Assembly (NCBI GenBank): GCA_016584495.1
Contig: WAID01000016.1
Coordinates: 124,001 to 188,000 of the forward strand
Length of the DNA stretch: 64,000 nucleotides
From: Celoporthe dispersa
Lineage: Eukaryota; Ascomycota; Sordariomycetes; Diaporthales; Cryphonectriaceae
Direction of reading: 5' to 3'
The position numbers and the translations under genes were made by a program. Below, piece after piece: positions 1-12,018 of this stretch (positions are counted from its first letter, which is position 1; each line of letters begins with the position of its first letter). The notes beneath the pieces were generated by a model. That model was not told the DNA's origin, ran no database searches, and worked only from the letters and a program-made list of their open reading frames with translations.

Positions 1-3000
1 ATGAATAATACTACCTTCCAGCACACGCACGCGGCTACCGAACGGGCACCCACTGCGGCCCGGCCGCACGTGAAGCGAGACCATATGGCAACTCCGTCAG
101 TGAGGAGAAGGTCTTATTCCACATCTCGTCATCGCTACTGGAATGATCCCCGCCCCCCGAATGTTTGATCTGTCAGCTGTGGGTGCCCATCTGTGTTTCG
201 AGAGGTCGTTTGCTTCCCCGCCCCCAATCTCGACCCTGTAAAGGTTGCAGTCCACCCCCCGCCGTCAGGACGCTGGTACCTCCTCGGTGGGCCCATTCGT
301 AGCTTGGCCTGGGCGGAATTAACCTTCTTGTCATACGGCATTGGGTTTTTCGTTGATTAAGTTTTGATGGCGGTCATGGTGCTCAGAGGCTTGGGGATCC
401 TGCTTGGCGTTGGTAGCCCAGATGCGCACTGACGAGCCGGGCTATACACACAAAAGTAAAACTCTTTTTTAGCGCCTGGGATTTATCCGGTGCCACGGAT
501 ACAAGATTGATATAGTGCTACTAAGAGTGGTTCTATCGGTCATGCCTAGGTGGCAGCTAGGACACTATCACGCGAGAGCATGTTCTGGGTAGAAGAGGCG
601 CCAAGGGAACGCCTGAGAAATAGCGGACTGTTGTGTGGTTTTCAGGTACACCCGAAGGCGTATAGTGATGATGATAGTGTTGTTAGAAGGTATAAGTAAG
701 TAAGATATGAGACGAGTGACAAGTATCATTGCCTTATCAGAGTTCAAGACACAGAGACAAGTCAAGAGGGCCGGGGTAGGAGGCAACGACAAGGACATGA
801 CAACACGATCGGCGCTGTTTCCTAGTAATAAGATAGTGGTCAATATATTTGAGGTTTCTATACAGAGGCGGTCTATAATTTTATTGTAGTTAATCGACTT
901 CTTAGCCTTCGACGGCGAAGGCTGCCTGTTCATAGCTTTGCCTGAATAGGTGAAAATGGTGGGCTTGCAGCTCAAATGAGATATTGTTCCATCTAAATGT
1001 CACTTTTTTATCCCCTCTATATTTGCAATAATAAATATGCAGATATTAGCAGCCGCCTTCTTGTCATCAAAGTGATGACATATCAAGTCAGTCTTCCTCT
1101 GAGCGGAGAGTCCCTCCCTCGGCGACGTGCTCTCAGAAAACGGAGTTGATTGATAGTCACAAGTAGTGAATATATCTCAAATATGAAGCAGCATGCAAGT
1201 GCTGAGTGGCTGGTACAACCTTCTCATATGGCAACTCCCTGCGAGAATTGACTTAATATTGCTGGAGTCATGTGCATTGTATCGGGTTCTTAATGTGTTC
1301 TGGTTGCGCTGTCTTCAACTTATGACATTGCTAGTACGCTTGCTGAGATTCTGAGACTAGTAGAAAAGCAATAGCTTCTGACAGTGTGCACCGGGCCGCA
1401 GTCTTCGCAGCCTTGTCTGCGGGTGCTGTTCAGACTAATTTCCTGCGCATGCTAGATTTGATAGGCAGTCGCGCCAGAGGACACGTATTAGACAATGCTG
1501 CTCAACTTTGACTGCAACCCAATTTAACTTTTCTCTTTGCAACTAGCAAAGGCGCTATTCAGGATGTAATGCTACGAAAACTAGGAGGAGCCCCATGTCC
1601 GCCCCACGAGGCTTCCACGCGGGATCCTATTTTTATATCTCTTCTTTATTTGCCAATTTTACGGCACGACCAAGTCCGCCCAGGAGGTACTCTAAGGAAA
1701 AGTAACCGCCACATCCCGACAGAACTACTGATGCGGTTCTTTTGGGGCACAAGACAGGAGAGGACTAGCCCAGGAGAAAAGAAGGGGTGGGGGGTGGGGG
1801 GTGAGTAGAAGATGCTGAACGGTCCCATACACCTCATGTCTTGTCCCTGATATCAATCCTTTGTTGCGCACGATTCTGGATGTCCTAGACAGTGGTGGAG
1901 ACCTCGAGTGATACCTGCGACCCATGTGTATATATGTGCGTAGTAGGCTTGATCCTCGAGACCGCGCAGTGACAGGAGACTTTGTAACTTCCCTCGTTGG
2001 CAGCCCTGCGTGTAGCACCGGTGGGTCCGGGGCTCCATTTTCTATATCGGATAGCCGGGCAAGAGTTTTGACAGTGCCCCGTGACACCCATGGCCTCTTG
2101 AGACTTGTACGGCGTGGTGCTTGTTACGGGGTTCCCTTCTGGAGTCTGAAAGGTTGTTTTGCCAGGGTAAATGAGCCCGAGCGCAGTGTTCCGGGCGCAT
2201 GTTCGTAGAAGGGGCGCGCGGCCTGGCGCGGATTATCAAGATTGAAGGATGAAGAAACTCGCACGAGCAACGATACCTGGGGGGCTTGCTCTGGGGGGGG
2301 GGGGGTGCATGGTTTCGGTATTTTTTTCTGCGCTTCTTCTTCTTCTTCTCTTCCTTCTTCCTCCCCCCTGCAAAAGTGTGACTGTAGCGCTCGTCGGGAG
2401 AAAACAAGATCAACGCCGGGGGAAACCTCCGTCAGGGCATCGGCTCCGGACCTCGGTAGATGGTAAGAATTTAGTCTGATGTTCTAAGGGTGCACCGGAT
2501 GGAGGGGCCGAGCTCGATGACACTGTTTGTCCATGCATAGAACCCTTCGCGGCGCCACATGGGACGACAGGCCTTTTGGGGCCAGTTCCAACTACCGGTC
2601 TAGGGGTCGGAGGAAGAAAGTTTCGACCCCGAAAGCCAAAATAATAACCTCTCTAGAAGGTCGTCTCAGGAGAAGTTGCCGAGGGCCTTGGCCCGCGGCC
2701 CTAAAGTCCTTGTCCCGAGGCGCAGCGTGCCAATGCTAAGTACCACGTAATATCGGACCTCGTGCGAAGCATATGCTAGCCTGGTAAGGTTCCATAGTAG
2801 AAACGTCTTGATGGTGAACAGCGTGCTTGGAAGGGCAAGAAAGGAAGGAGGAGGAGGAAGAAGAAGGAGAAAAAAGGGTACCGTTGTAAGAACACAGTAC
2901 ATCATGGACGCCGTCGTGCCAACTCCTGTCAGAGGCATTGCCTCACCATTCATTTTATGATCCCAATAGCGAAAAGGCTAAAGCCCTCCTGTCTCAGAAG

Positions 3001-6000
3001 TGTAGACTTATCCACAAGTTGCGAGGTCAGTGCGACACCCTCGAATTATCGCGACCCCATCCATGCTCCCCCGTGTGGTCCTAGAGTTTGAGTAACGCAG
3101 GTAGACATTTCTCCAAAATGATCCAAGCTGTCACTTCTCAGAAAAATCCCATGGAGTCACCGTGGACCGCCCTCCCCCCACCATTAGAATGAGCTGCCCA
3201 TGGAGCCCACGGGATGTTGCGACAGCAAGAAGGGAGGGGGAAGAAAAAGGACACGCGAAAAACTCGAATGGGCCTCATCCTGTTCAGCATGGCGTGCTAG
3301 AGAGAGAGAGAGAGAGAGAGAGAAAGAAAAAGGACCTAGGTGAAACCATCGATACGAGAGCTTGAAGGCTGAAGGGGCGAGCTGTATCGGAAGTTCTATG
3401 GGGCCGAAGGACCAGGGGCTCGTCGGCTGCACGCCGAATTGGGAGGTCTGATCAGGGCTAAATAAACAGAGGGTTTCCGAAAAAGCCTGATTGAAAAAAA
3501 TCGACCCACACAACATTTCTCTGCGCAGCATGTTCAGACGATCGCTCAACTGTATTTTGTGTGTCTCCTGTCGATCATGGTATGGTCGCCGACCTCAGAG
3601 CTCTTCAGCTAGAGCTGATGAGGGGTTCATCTGCGAGCAGAGGGCCCCGGGTTAAAACAACGAGGATAAAAATAAATACATTGGTTAGCCGGATCACACC
3701 GTATGTAATCATTATGTGATATTGATGAGCATGGCCAGCATTCCACCTAGGTCAAGGTCAGGTCAAGGTAGGACACCGAGAGTGCAGATATATATCTCAG
3801 AAATGTCAGGCCGAGACCAATCGATTGTGGTGAGATCGGCGTCTGAGCCGTTGAAGCTTGATTACAGGTTCATCATCTCCCGCTCCAAGTGCGCGTCTGT
3901 GCATTAGCTTTTCAGGGGGGAGGCTGTCAAGTCGCTGCACGGGCATTTAATTACTGCAGATAAGTGAAGCCAAAGTACCCTATACTTGCGACATACCTTC
4001 TTTTGATTCGTGCTGTGGTCTGTTCGGAGGGTCCCTGAGCAAGATAGCTTGCTCCTCCGTCCTAAGAACAAGAGACCGCCGAGAGTACAAGGTGACAGAC
4101 GTACAGGGCATCTGCGACCTCCCAGAGATGTTGCTGCCAAGTCATCTTGACGTGGTACTCGAAAGTACAGCCCACGTGTCCAGGACTCACGAAATTTGTC
4201 CAGGGCAGCTTAGCTTGGCATCCACACGGGCACAACGTCGAAGCAGAAAAGCATGGGTCCAACAGCGGAGAAGTAGAGAGGGGAGAGCACAAAAAAAAAA
4301 ATTACCCTAGTGTAATAATCGTTGGCTAAACTAATCATTGGGCTTCAGATGCAGCACATGCAGTAGTGCGCTGACCTCCATCCCGGGAGCATCTTATGCA
4401 GTTCGTAGTGCCACGCTGAGGAAGCGGTGTCTTTACGCATGCAGGTGAAATCCTCAGCGTAGCGGGGAGGAAAACCGGCACCGCTATAAAAAAGACCATT
4501 ATAGTTCGCCCCGGCTCTCGGTACGCCATCAAGGTCCTGGCACTCCTTGTGTACGCACGGCGAGCCCCGAAGTCCTACCACAAAACCTGAAGCCAAACCC
4601 CACCGGCCACAATCTAGCTTCACACGCCTTGACGCGCGTGTGACGGATGCTTCCAGCCGTGAACCAAACAGGCAATGCTACTTGCTGTATACCCTCTTTA
4701 GAAGAGCATGGCGCATGTAGATCCTCGTCCTCTCTGCTCTGTTCCGTTTGGGTGCCACTGGAGATGGAGCCACGACCTACATATGCACGAGGCACGCGCT
4801 CTTGAGAAGCCCTGTTCCTGCTCGTGCTCGGCCTCAGGTTACACTGTTATAGCATTTTTGTACGGTTGACCACGTGCGCCTGGATGTAACTCACTTGGAC
4901 CTCATCATGTCTGAGCTGGGTTTCCAAAAGCCTGGATGCCGGGCTGTCTCGAAGCTCTGGACCGGCGTCTTCTGACTTAAGCTTCCGGCCTTCATCCTGG
5001 TATTTGTTTCTCTGCCCGGATCTACCGAGTAATGTTTCAAATTCCATTCCAAAGGGCCCTCGTGATCCATGCCCAGAGCCCACTAGCGCTACCCTCCGAC
5101 GTTGAATAAACTTGGCCACTATCCAGGCGTTCCAGGAAATTGTAAGTGCTGAGTAATTTTACCACGGTTGGGCAGCCCTGCTCTTGTCGGTGATCGCTGC
5201 TGGGATACCCAATTGACTCTATCCACCTTCATGGTATTACCTGATAAAGCATCTGCGATTCACGCTCTCGTCTAAGCTTCAGGCTCTGACATGCTACCCT
5301 TTCCTTTCCCCTTCTTTCCCACCCCACACGCCACCCCTCCACCGATCCGCTCGTGCCGTCCCAACGGCACCGTTTTTCTATAGCATGATGCGCATTTCAG
5401 CTGAGGCGCACGGAATTCCTGTGGGTGGCTCTCGTAGTCTCGCCCACCGGATTCAGGGTGGCTTAATTCAAATCTGCCCAAATCGGTCACCCCGGCATTT
5501 CCAACCTCGGAACTACACAGCACGCACTCGTCACTTGTCACTTCTCACCCGCGTTACACACTCGCAATTTTTTCCTTCTTTTGACAGATCCACCTCTTTT
5601 GGGAAGGTTTCCTCGTCTCCAGACTCCAGGCTGGCTGGCTGGCTGGCATGCAGTTACACTGGCGAGGGAGAGGGAGGGAGGGAGGGAGAAAGAACCATAC
5701 ATACGTGATCCAGAAAGCATCAGCATCTAGGCCGCTCTTGTTTCTGCCTGTCTGGCCCACGAACTGCCTCGTCGACGTCCAGCCCGCCGCCACCTGCCAA
5801 GGTGCAACGACATCAGGAGACATATACAGACTAAGCCAGGGTGCATACCCAGGAGTCCCCCTTCTCCTTCATACCGTTTACAAGACCCACCAAGCCCTAT
5901 TATAATCTGACACCACTGTCGTAATGGCACCCCGTCTCAGCAGAGCCCCGGCCTAATTCGCCGTCCCATGTCGACCCGATCTGCGCCTCCATATATCTTG

Positions 6001-6258
6001 GGCATCTATACGCCTCACTCTTGACGATGGCGTAGTTTTTCTCCCCCTTATTATATACATATGTTGTATAATCTGTTCGACCTGTTGCAGACACCGGCTC
6101 TGCCTGTCCCTTCCCCTTCCCAGCTCGCACCCTCCTCCCCCCTCTCCTCCTCCTCCTCCTCCGCCTCCTCTTCTTTCTCCCTCCACCCTCGCCCGCCATC
6201 GATACTCCCTCCACTCACCACACCGTCGTCACATTACCCGACCGCCATCATCTTCACC
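1..6258. other. Gene-poor region, no gene recognised
   Basis: About 6.2 kb in which I recognise no protein family on either strand. Open frames are short, overlap in several frames and lack any domain motif. The stretch contains an AG dinucleotide run (3299-3323), long G runs (1784-1801 and 2293-2305) and a pyrimidine-rich tract (about 6110-6190) that leads into the small gene at 6259. A 14-base word is shared at 82-95 and 1225-1238. No tRNA, rRNA or transposon terminus was identified. A fast-evolving small gene with introns, or a non-coding RNA, cannot be excluded by eye. Confidence 0.5.
3299..3323. repeat. (AG)n microsatellite
   Basis: Uninterrupted AG dinucleotides, about 12 units, in the gene-poor left arm. 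Confidence 0.9.
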
Positions 6259-6423
6259 ATGTGCAATGTCACAAAGAATTACTACATCTATGAGCACTGC
6301 AACGACCCCGGCTTGCACTTCATCCGCACATCTATGGACGGCGACAGGTCAAAGAGGTGTTCCCGGGGCCCTCATGAGAGGTTTATAGTGCAACCAGGCA
6401 GATGTCCGTTATGTCACCCATGA
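6259..6423 (+). CDS. Small Cys/His-rich conserved fungal protein (54 aa)
   Basis: A 54-codon frame opens with ATG in a good context (CACC before the ATG), follows a pyrimidine-rich leader typical of fungal 5' UTRs, and ends at TGA. Cysteines lie at residues 2, 14, 34, 49 and 52, and histidines at 13, 20, 39 and 53. The end has a CPLC motif after a GPHERFIV segment. I recall short predicted fungal proteins that begin MCxVTK and end with a CPLC-like motif, so I think this is a member of that uncharacterised family; this is recognition from memory, not a search. The Cys/His spacing would suit metal binding, which is inference. There is no signal peptide, so it is probably intracellular. The nearest upstream and downstream genes are kilobases away. 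The gene is easily missed because of its size. Confidence 0.6.
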   Translation: MCNVTKNYYIYEHCNDPGLHFIRTSMDGDRSKRCSRGPHERFIVQPGRCPLCHP

Positions 6424-9400
6424 GAGAACTATACCAAGAAGGAAGAAGAAGAAAAAAAAAGCCACCACAAGCTTCTAGCAACCTTCCTACCGAGAGCCTA
6501 ACTTCGGCATCACGCGGCAACCTACGGACAGACGGACCGACTCTCAAAAGACTTTTAGTCCAGCGGCCGCGGCACACGGGAGACACAACCATCGTATGCG
6601 CTTCACGACTCATACCCGCGTCTAGCTCAACCGGGAGAGCGCCGCAAGGGGGCAGAGACGATAATCGATGTGTCGAAACAACAAGACAATGGATGGTCCA
6701 TCGGATGATTCATCTTGTGGCTATCGACACCTTACAAAACACCATGTCATCTCAGGCCATTCGTTACAAGTGGGCACGTGATGCCCCGGACATTTCAACA
6801 AAGCCAGGTTCTCATGGGAGACGAGGTCACACATTTCTTCTATCACCACGGACACGGGATTCTTCAACAACGGGCCAACGTCTCTATTGTAACGACTCGT
6901 GGCCCTTTGGAACACTACTTGGACTACCCTCTCGAATTGATCTATCTATCTGGTTTACAACTTTCAAGGCGCATGTTCTGGTCTCATTCTAGCCCTCTTT
7001 TTTTTTTTCTTTCTTTTTTTTTTCTACCCCGTGCAATGGCGTGGAGTTTTGGAAGCGGGGGCCTTTGGGCAATCTAGACGTCCTACTGGGAGGGGTGGGG
7101 TAAAATATTCTTTTGATTTATCCGCGCAAGAGGCGGTGGCCTTATGAATCGAGGGGGCGGGTCCGAAGTATCAAGATGGCAAGCAGAAAAGCTCGATAGA
7201 ATGGAGTAATAATCTGCCCCACGGCCAGCGAGTCGACAAGGCCACTGACTCGGGTGATGTGTGTCTGGCAGAAAGCGGTGGTGTGTTGGTAATATACCAG
7301 GGGGGAGGAGGGAAAAGCAGACAATGTGGGACACTAAAACAGCATGAAGTCGTCTCAAGCGCAATAATACCGTCGTCAGGACGGAACCAATATGGCTGCC
7401 TTCAGTGTCTTCGATACGCTGTCTTTATGGCATGGCCTTTGTGTATGGCAACTTATTGGGATCTGGTACTTTGAAAATAGTATTCTTCAATCATCAACCT
7501 ATTTCCACCGCGCATCTGTCTGATTTCTCGCCCTTGACCAACTAGTCAATTTGTTCCCGTTGCTAGCTTGACAATAAGGACACCTGGATCCCTTGCGATT
7601 ACAACAGGATGACTCGCACCGTACCGATGCCTTGCATATGTCACAGGGTGTACAGGTAGGCCTGACGTTGCCTCATGCCCTTCGTTCAGGATGATGATTC
7701 GTTCCTTTACGGTATTAACGAAGCCCTGGTTGGCTTGCCCGACTCAGTACAGAAAACAAGAGCGGAGTGTGAGCACCCGATCGAGATATTGTGAACCGTC
7801 CCGTTGAGGCATGGTCTTCTGCAAGTCCTCAACAGAATTACACCCCCAGCAACAATTGATCATCAAGAGATTCTGTGTTCTTTACCAAGAACGAAACCCG
7901 TGTTGCTGTGTCCACACGCTACTCAGTGTATCTGAGTCGAGGCCGTTCAAGCTAGACGCAATGCAACAAGTACCAGGAGACTACAGGTGAAACCCTGTTT
8001 GTAGTGTGCCTGCTGAGTAACCTGGCTGTGGTTCACTTCATATCACCTTGCGCAGATACTATGTGGGGTTCTTCAGGTTGGCTAGTCTCAAGTGACCATC
8101 TTGTATGTGCTCAGAAAGACTCAGTAAGGTTCCTTCAAGAAGCTTCTGAGGGCTCCATCGCCTCCTAAGTTCCAGTCCCGGCTACGATAGGTCCTAGTAG
8201 GTTAGAGTAGACTTTAAGGTCCAGATCACAAAAGGGACAGCTCTAATGCACATCAGCAGAGCCGCTGTGTCTTGGCAAGACGCGTCATGCGCTCCAGGGG
8301 AACCACAGCGGCCCCGAGTAATGTTTCCTACTCAAAAGAACTCAGCTGGATCACGTGTTGGGAAGCCACTGGGCTTCAGGCCTTGTCGAGTGATGGCCCT
8401 GAGAACGAAGGAGTTAAGTGGTGACAGGGTTACGCTGAAGCAGTCTGGCTCAGGAGAAGTAAGTAAGAGAGTATTCGAGACACATATGATCTTGGGTAGA
8501 TTTGGAGGACAGAATAGTCCGGAGATAGGCAGGTCTTTACAACGTCGACAGATAATTCCCAGGGAGGCCTATGCAGTTCTGTACTTGAGGTAGACGAGTT
8601 AATTTTCAGCCGTCACTTTAAGATGCCGCAAGTGTCTCTGTGATCCACGCTTCGCAAAGTCTTCATCAGAGGGACGATAATAGATCAACTATTGTTGGTG
8701 AACAGGAGGGCCTACCTCTCAAGACTAGCTGCCTACAACGACTGAGTCTTTGTAGGTTTACGTAGGAAGGCTAAATCGATCGATTGATTCTTAGCTGAAT
8801 ACTGAGGAAATACCTCATTAAATACCTGCCTCGTAGAGAGCACACACATCAATATGTGCTTACCTGATATCATCTCTCGCCGTCATTTATTACTTGCTCG
8901 GCTTAGCAATACCCTCTTGCCATCCTCCCTTTCAGTTATCAATACGGATCCTTCTCAAAAGGCAAAGACTGCATTGCGACCTGTGCCTAACATACTTGCC
9001 CAAGGACCGGTACCAAGTTGGAGTTTTCTCCTCATTAAGAGTAGTTCAGCATATTCGTTGACCAGTAGCTGTTTTAGAACAATATTCTTGTGAGCCTTTT
9101 GTAAATTCTAGGGCATTTTATAGGGGTCTAGACAGCAACGTAACAGAAATGAGCCTCTCAAAAGCACTTGCACGAGGTGGCATACGGAGGCACAGCGTGA
9201 AGGAGCAGTGACTAGGGTTAATCGTGCTCACAAGAAAGCTTTTCTAGTGCCAGCCAAACCTAGACGACTTCTCGTCATCAACAATGATCATTTATCCTTT
9301 GCTGGACCAGTCATGGCTGGGAGACCAACCGCCAGCACGGCTGCATGTCGGTTCAACACATCCGGTGTGAAGAGGGACTTGCTTTGGGGGCGCAACTAAA

Positions 9401-12018
9401 GAAGAGGCATATATGAAAGTCGGCGGGATACCAAGACAACTCGTTGCAGATACGATGGCAACCAAGCGAGAAACAAGGTTGTTAAATCAGTAGTAACGAT
9501 GACGATCCCTAGACGTAGAGATCAGAAGCAAAGCTGACACGAGGCTCTTCAGCCGACCTATTAACGCAAAGTAGATGATTCGTTAGAGGCCGGAGGTCCG
9601 TGTTCGCAAGCCAAAGCAGGGTCAAGCGGCGGACCGTCACACAGGCTCCTTTAGGGCTATCAGAGGCCGTGTTAAGGCTATCAAGCTAATAGAATACAAG
9701 TCGTATTCCATCGTATCTGCGAGAGAGATTGTACATATAAGTGGGCTATTAAACCAGAGGTGAAGAGCGCCAAAAGGCCAGAAATAGCGAGGGCAATCTT
9801 AGTGGTGCGAGAGACCAGGGGCGGAACCAAACTGCCAGAACACGACTAAGAGTACTGCCGTACAAAAGGTGATTTTCACTGCTGACTTTGGCTTTTGTAT
9901 TTCTCTCGCTATCTCCTGCTGTTTTCGTTGAACCCATCAATCGCGCGCGCGTAAAAGAGAGGGAAAGAAAAAGGCCGGAATGGGTGCCCCCTTTTTACAG
10001 ACATCTTTTGGCTCCAGAAAAACATCTCCGGCTTTGATATGTGTGACGTGTGAACAAGAGATGCGAAGTGTGCCCTATTAAATACTACGGAGTTGATGAC
10101 GTGAAGTCCTCGTTTTCAGGCCCCAACTGCAATGCGACTCTGCACCCCTGATCGACAGGCCAGGACAGCCGTCTAAGCCTAGTTCTACCCAAGGGCTTCT
10201 TCGGCTTCGGCTGCGCGGCTGCAGGCTGAGGAATTTGCCCAGGCATCCGATTGGCACGCCCTGCTGGCGCCCATTAGGAGGGTTCGTTTTGAAACTGCTT
10301 CTATTTGCCATGTATTGCGACCTTACAATCTTGACAATCAAATCTCCCGAGATCGAGCTTGTTCGATCTGGTTTCACCATTACGCTGTCTAGACTGCGCC
10401 AGGACAACTCCGTGTCTGCGGAGACGCCCTATCTGGATCTTTATCTCCTGCAAAAGACACATGTTCGTATGAAAGGCTCGAGAAGATTACTTCTCTTTTT
10501 TTTTTCTTTTCTTCCACAGCCGAAAAATGAGTCGTACTATGCATCATCAGTATGCAGAACAGGTTCTTTTGCCCAGACGTTAATTTCCCAGTTTTAACCC
10601 CCAGAATGGGCTGGCGGGTTGGCTTCTTTTAGCATGTGGCGTCTCACCGTTAACCAAATCCGTCACCAGCGGATGCCTCGGGCGGTTTCGCTGCCCTTTG
10701 ACCCAGTTTTGCGACCCGGCCCCTTTCTTTCTCTCTCGTGTGAGCGGCTGGAGAGGAGATGAGCCCAATGTTAGCGGCAGTGCTAAAAGACGCACATCCC
10801 ATCGAACCGCCTGAGAAATATGCTTGAGTGCGCCTGAAAGCTTGGACAGGAGAGGCACCTGTTAGGCCCAACGTCCCAAGTTGATGATGGCGACAGGAGA
10901 GCCACTATTTATCAAGGAACTAGATGGTTGTTGGTCGCACAGGCTGCCGGATGCCGATGCGCAAGACCTTCCAGGGTAGGGAGGGGCAGGGCCGCGCAAG
11001 CGCCGCTCTCACACACAGTATGAGAGCATCTCAAGATAAGACGACCAGCACTCTTGCTGCTCTACTGCTGTTGCGATACAGATGCTCGATACAAACACAC
11101 GTGCAAGGTTGTGATCAACCCTGGACGCGAGAGAGAGAGAGCGAAGGATGGTGCAGACATGGTTGGCTGAGAAGTTGTGTTGATCTTCATACTATGCAGG
11201 CTGGTCGCTCACTGGTCATCTTATTTACTGTACCTTGGATCGATGTCTGCACTCCCCCATGAAGGGTCCCCACTGTTGCATGCACAGCAGGTTTAGTTAG
11301 TTTCCTTCGCTCGGGGTGGGTTGTCGCCGCCTGTTGCCGACATATCGATGTTTGTTTTTTCCGCACCTAATTACTCTCTCTCTCTCTCTCTCTCTTTCTT
11401 TGTTATTTTTTCTTCTTTCTTTTCTTACCTCTTCTCTTCGTTCGCTGTGCTTGATTTCCGCAACCTCGCCTTTTCTCTTCCTAACCCTTCCCCCTCCCCC
11501 CTCCTTTCACGCCGGATCATCGGTATAAGGCTGGCCTGTCTCGTACGTTTTGACGACGACCTTTGGGGTGGGCGTGCTGTGGCTGGAGCTGGTCACGGGG
11601 GGTATGCAGCTCTTGGGTAACCCACCCGTCAGTAATTCTTACCACTATACCGACCATTTCTTTTTAAGGTGCGAGGCTGGGCAGGGCTCGGGCTCGGGCA
11701 GGGCCTGGATCTAAATTGCTCAGCTGCAGGATTACTATTTACTAGTAATCACTTCGCGCCGGCCTTCACCTCAGCCTTTCTGAGACCAACAAAGACCCCA
11801 GTCACCCCGGGCTTCCGTTCAGCTCGTTCATCAGCACGACCCCTCTCAAAAGAGAGCTGACGCCGCCCCAACCTGCGCTGTACTGCAGCTCCCGACCTGC
11901 GTAGATCAGACAAAGGGCGTCCGCGGCCGGTTTAGGTTCGACAAAAACCACATGCGACAGCCCGCTAATCCAGCTCCCCTGCTCTCTGCTGTGAGGGACA
12001 AATCTTGCACAAAAGGGC
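6424..12018. other. Gene-poor region, no gene recognised
   Basis: About 5.6 kb with no recognisable gene. Frames of 60-200 codons occur but show no family motif and are mutually overlapping. A T-rich tract lies at 6996-7021 and a TC dinucleotide run at 11374-11396. The last part (about 11.4-12.0 kb) is pyrimidine-rich and is probably promoter and leader of the F-box gene. I see no transposase, reverse transcriptase or terminal repeats. Confidence 0.5.
11374..11396. repeat. (TC)n microsatellite
   Basis: TC dinucleotide run within a long pyrimidine-rich tract about 620 bases upstream of the F-box gene start; such tracts are common in fungal promoters and leaders. Confidence 0.85.

Noticed and set aside
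568..975. Minus-strand open frame of 135 codons
   Set aside because: Low-complexity, no domain motif and no intron or start context support.
6623..6640. D-arm-like tRNA motif (TAGCTCAACCGGGAGAGC)
   Set aside because: Flanks do not form an acceptor stem or a proper anticodon arm, and no matching T-arm with the GTTCRA core follows at the right distance.
6402..6992. Plus-strand open frame of 196 codons overlapping the end of the small gene
   Set aside because: Overlaps the 54-residue gene in another frame, biased composition, no motif.
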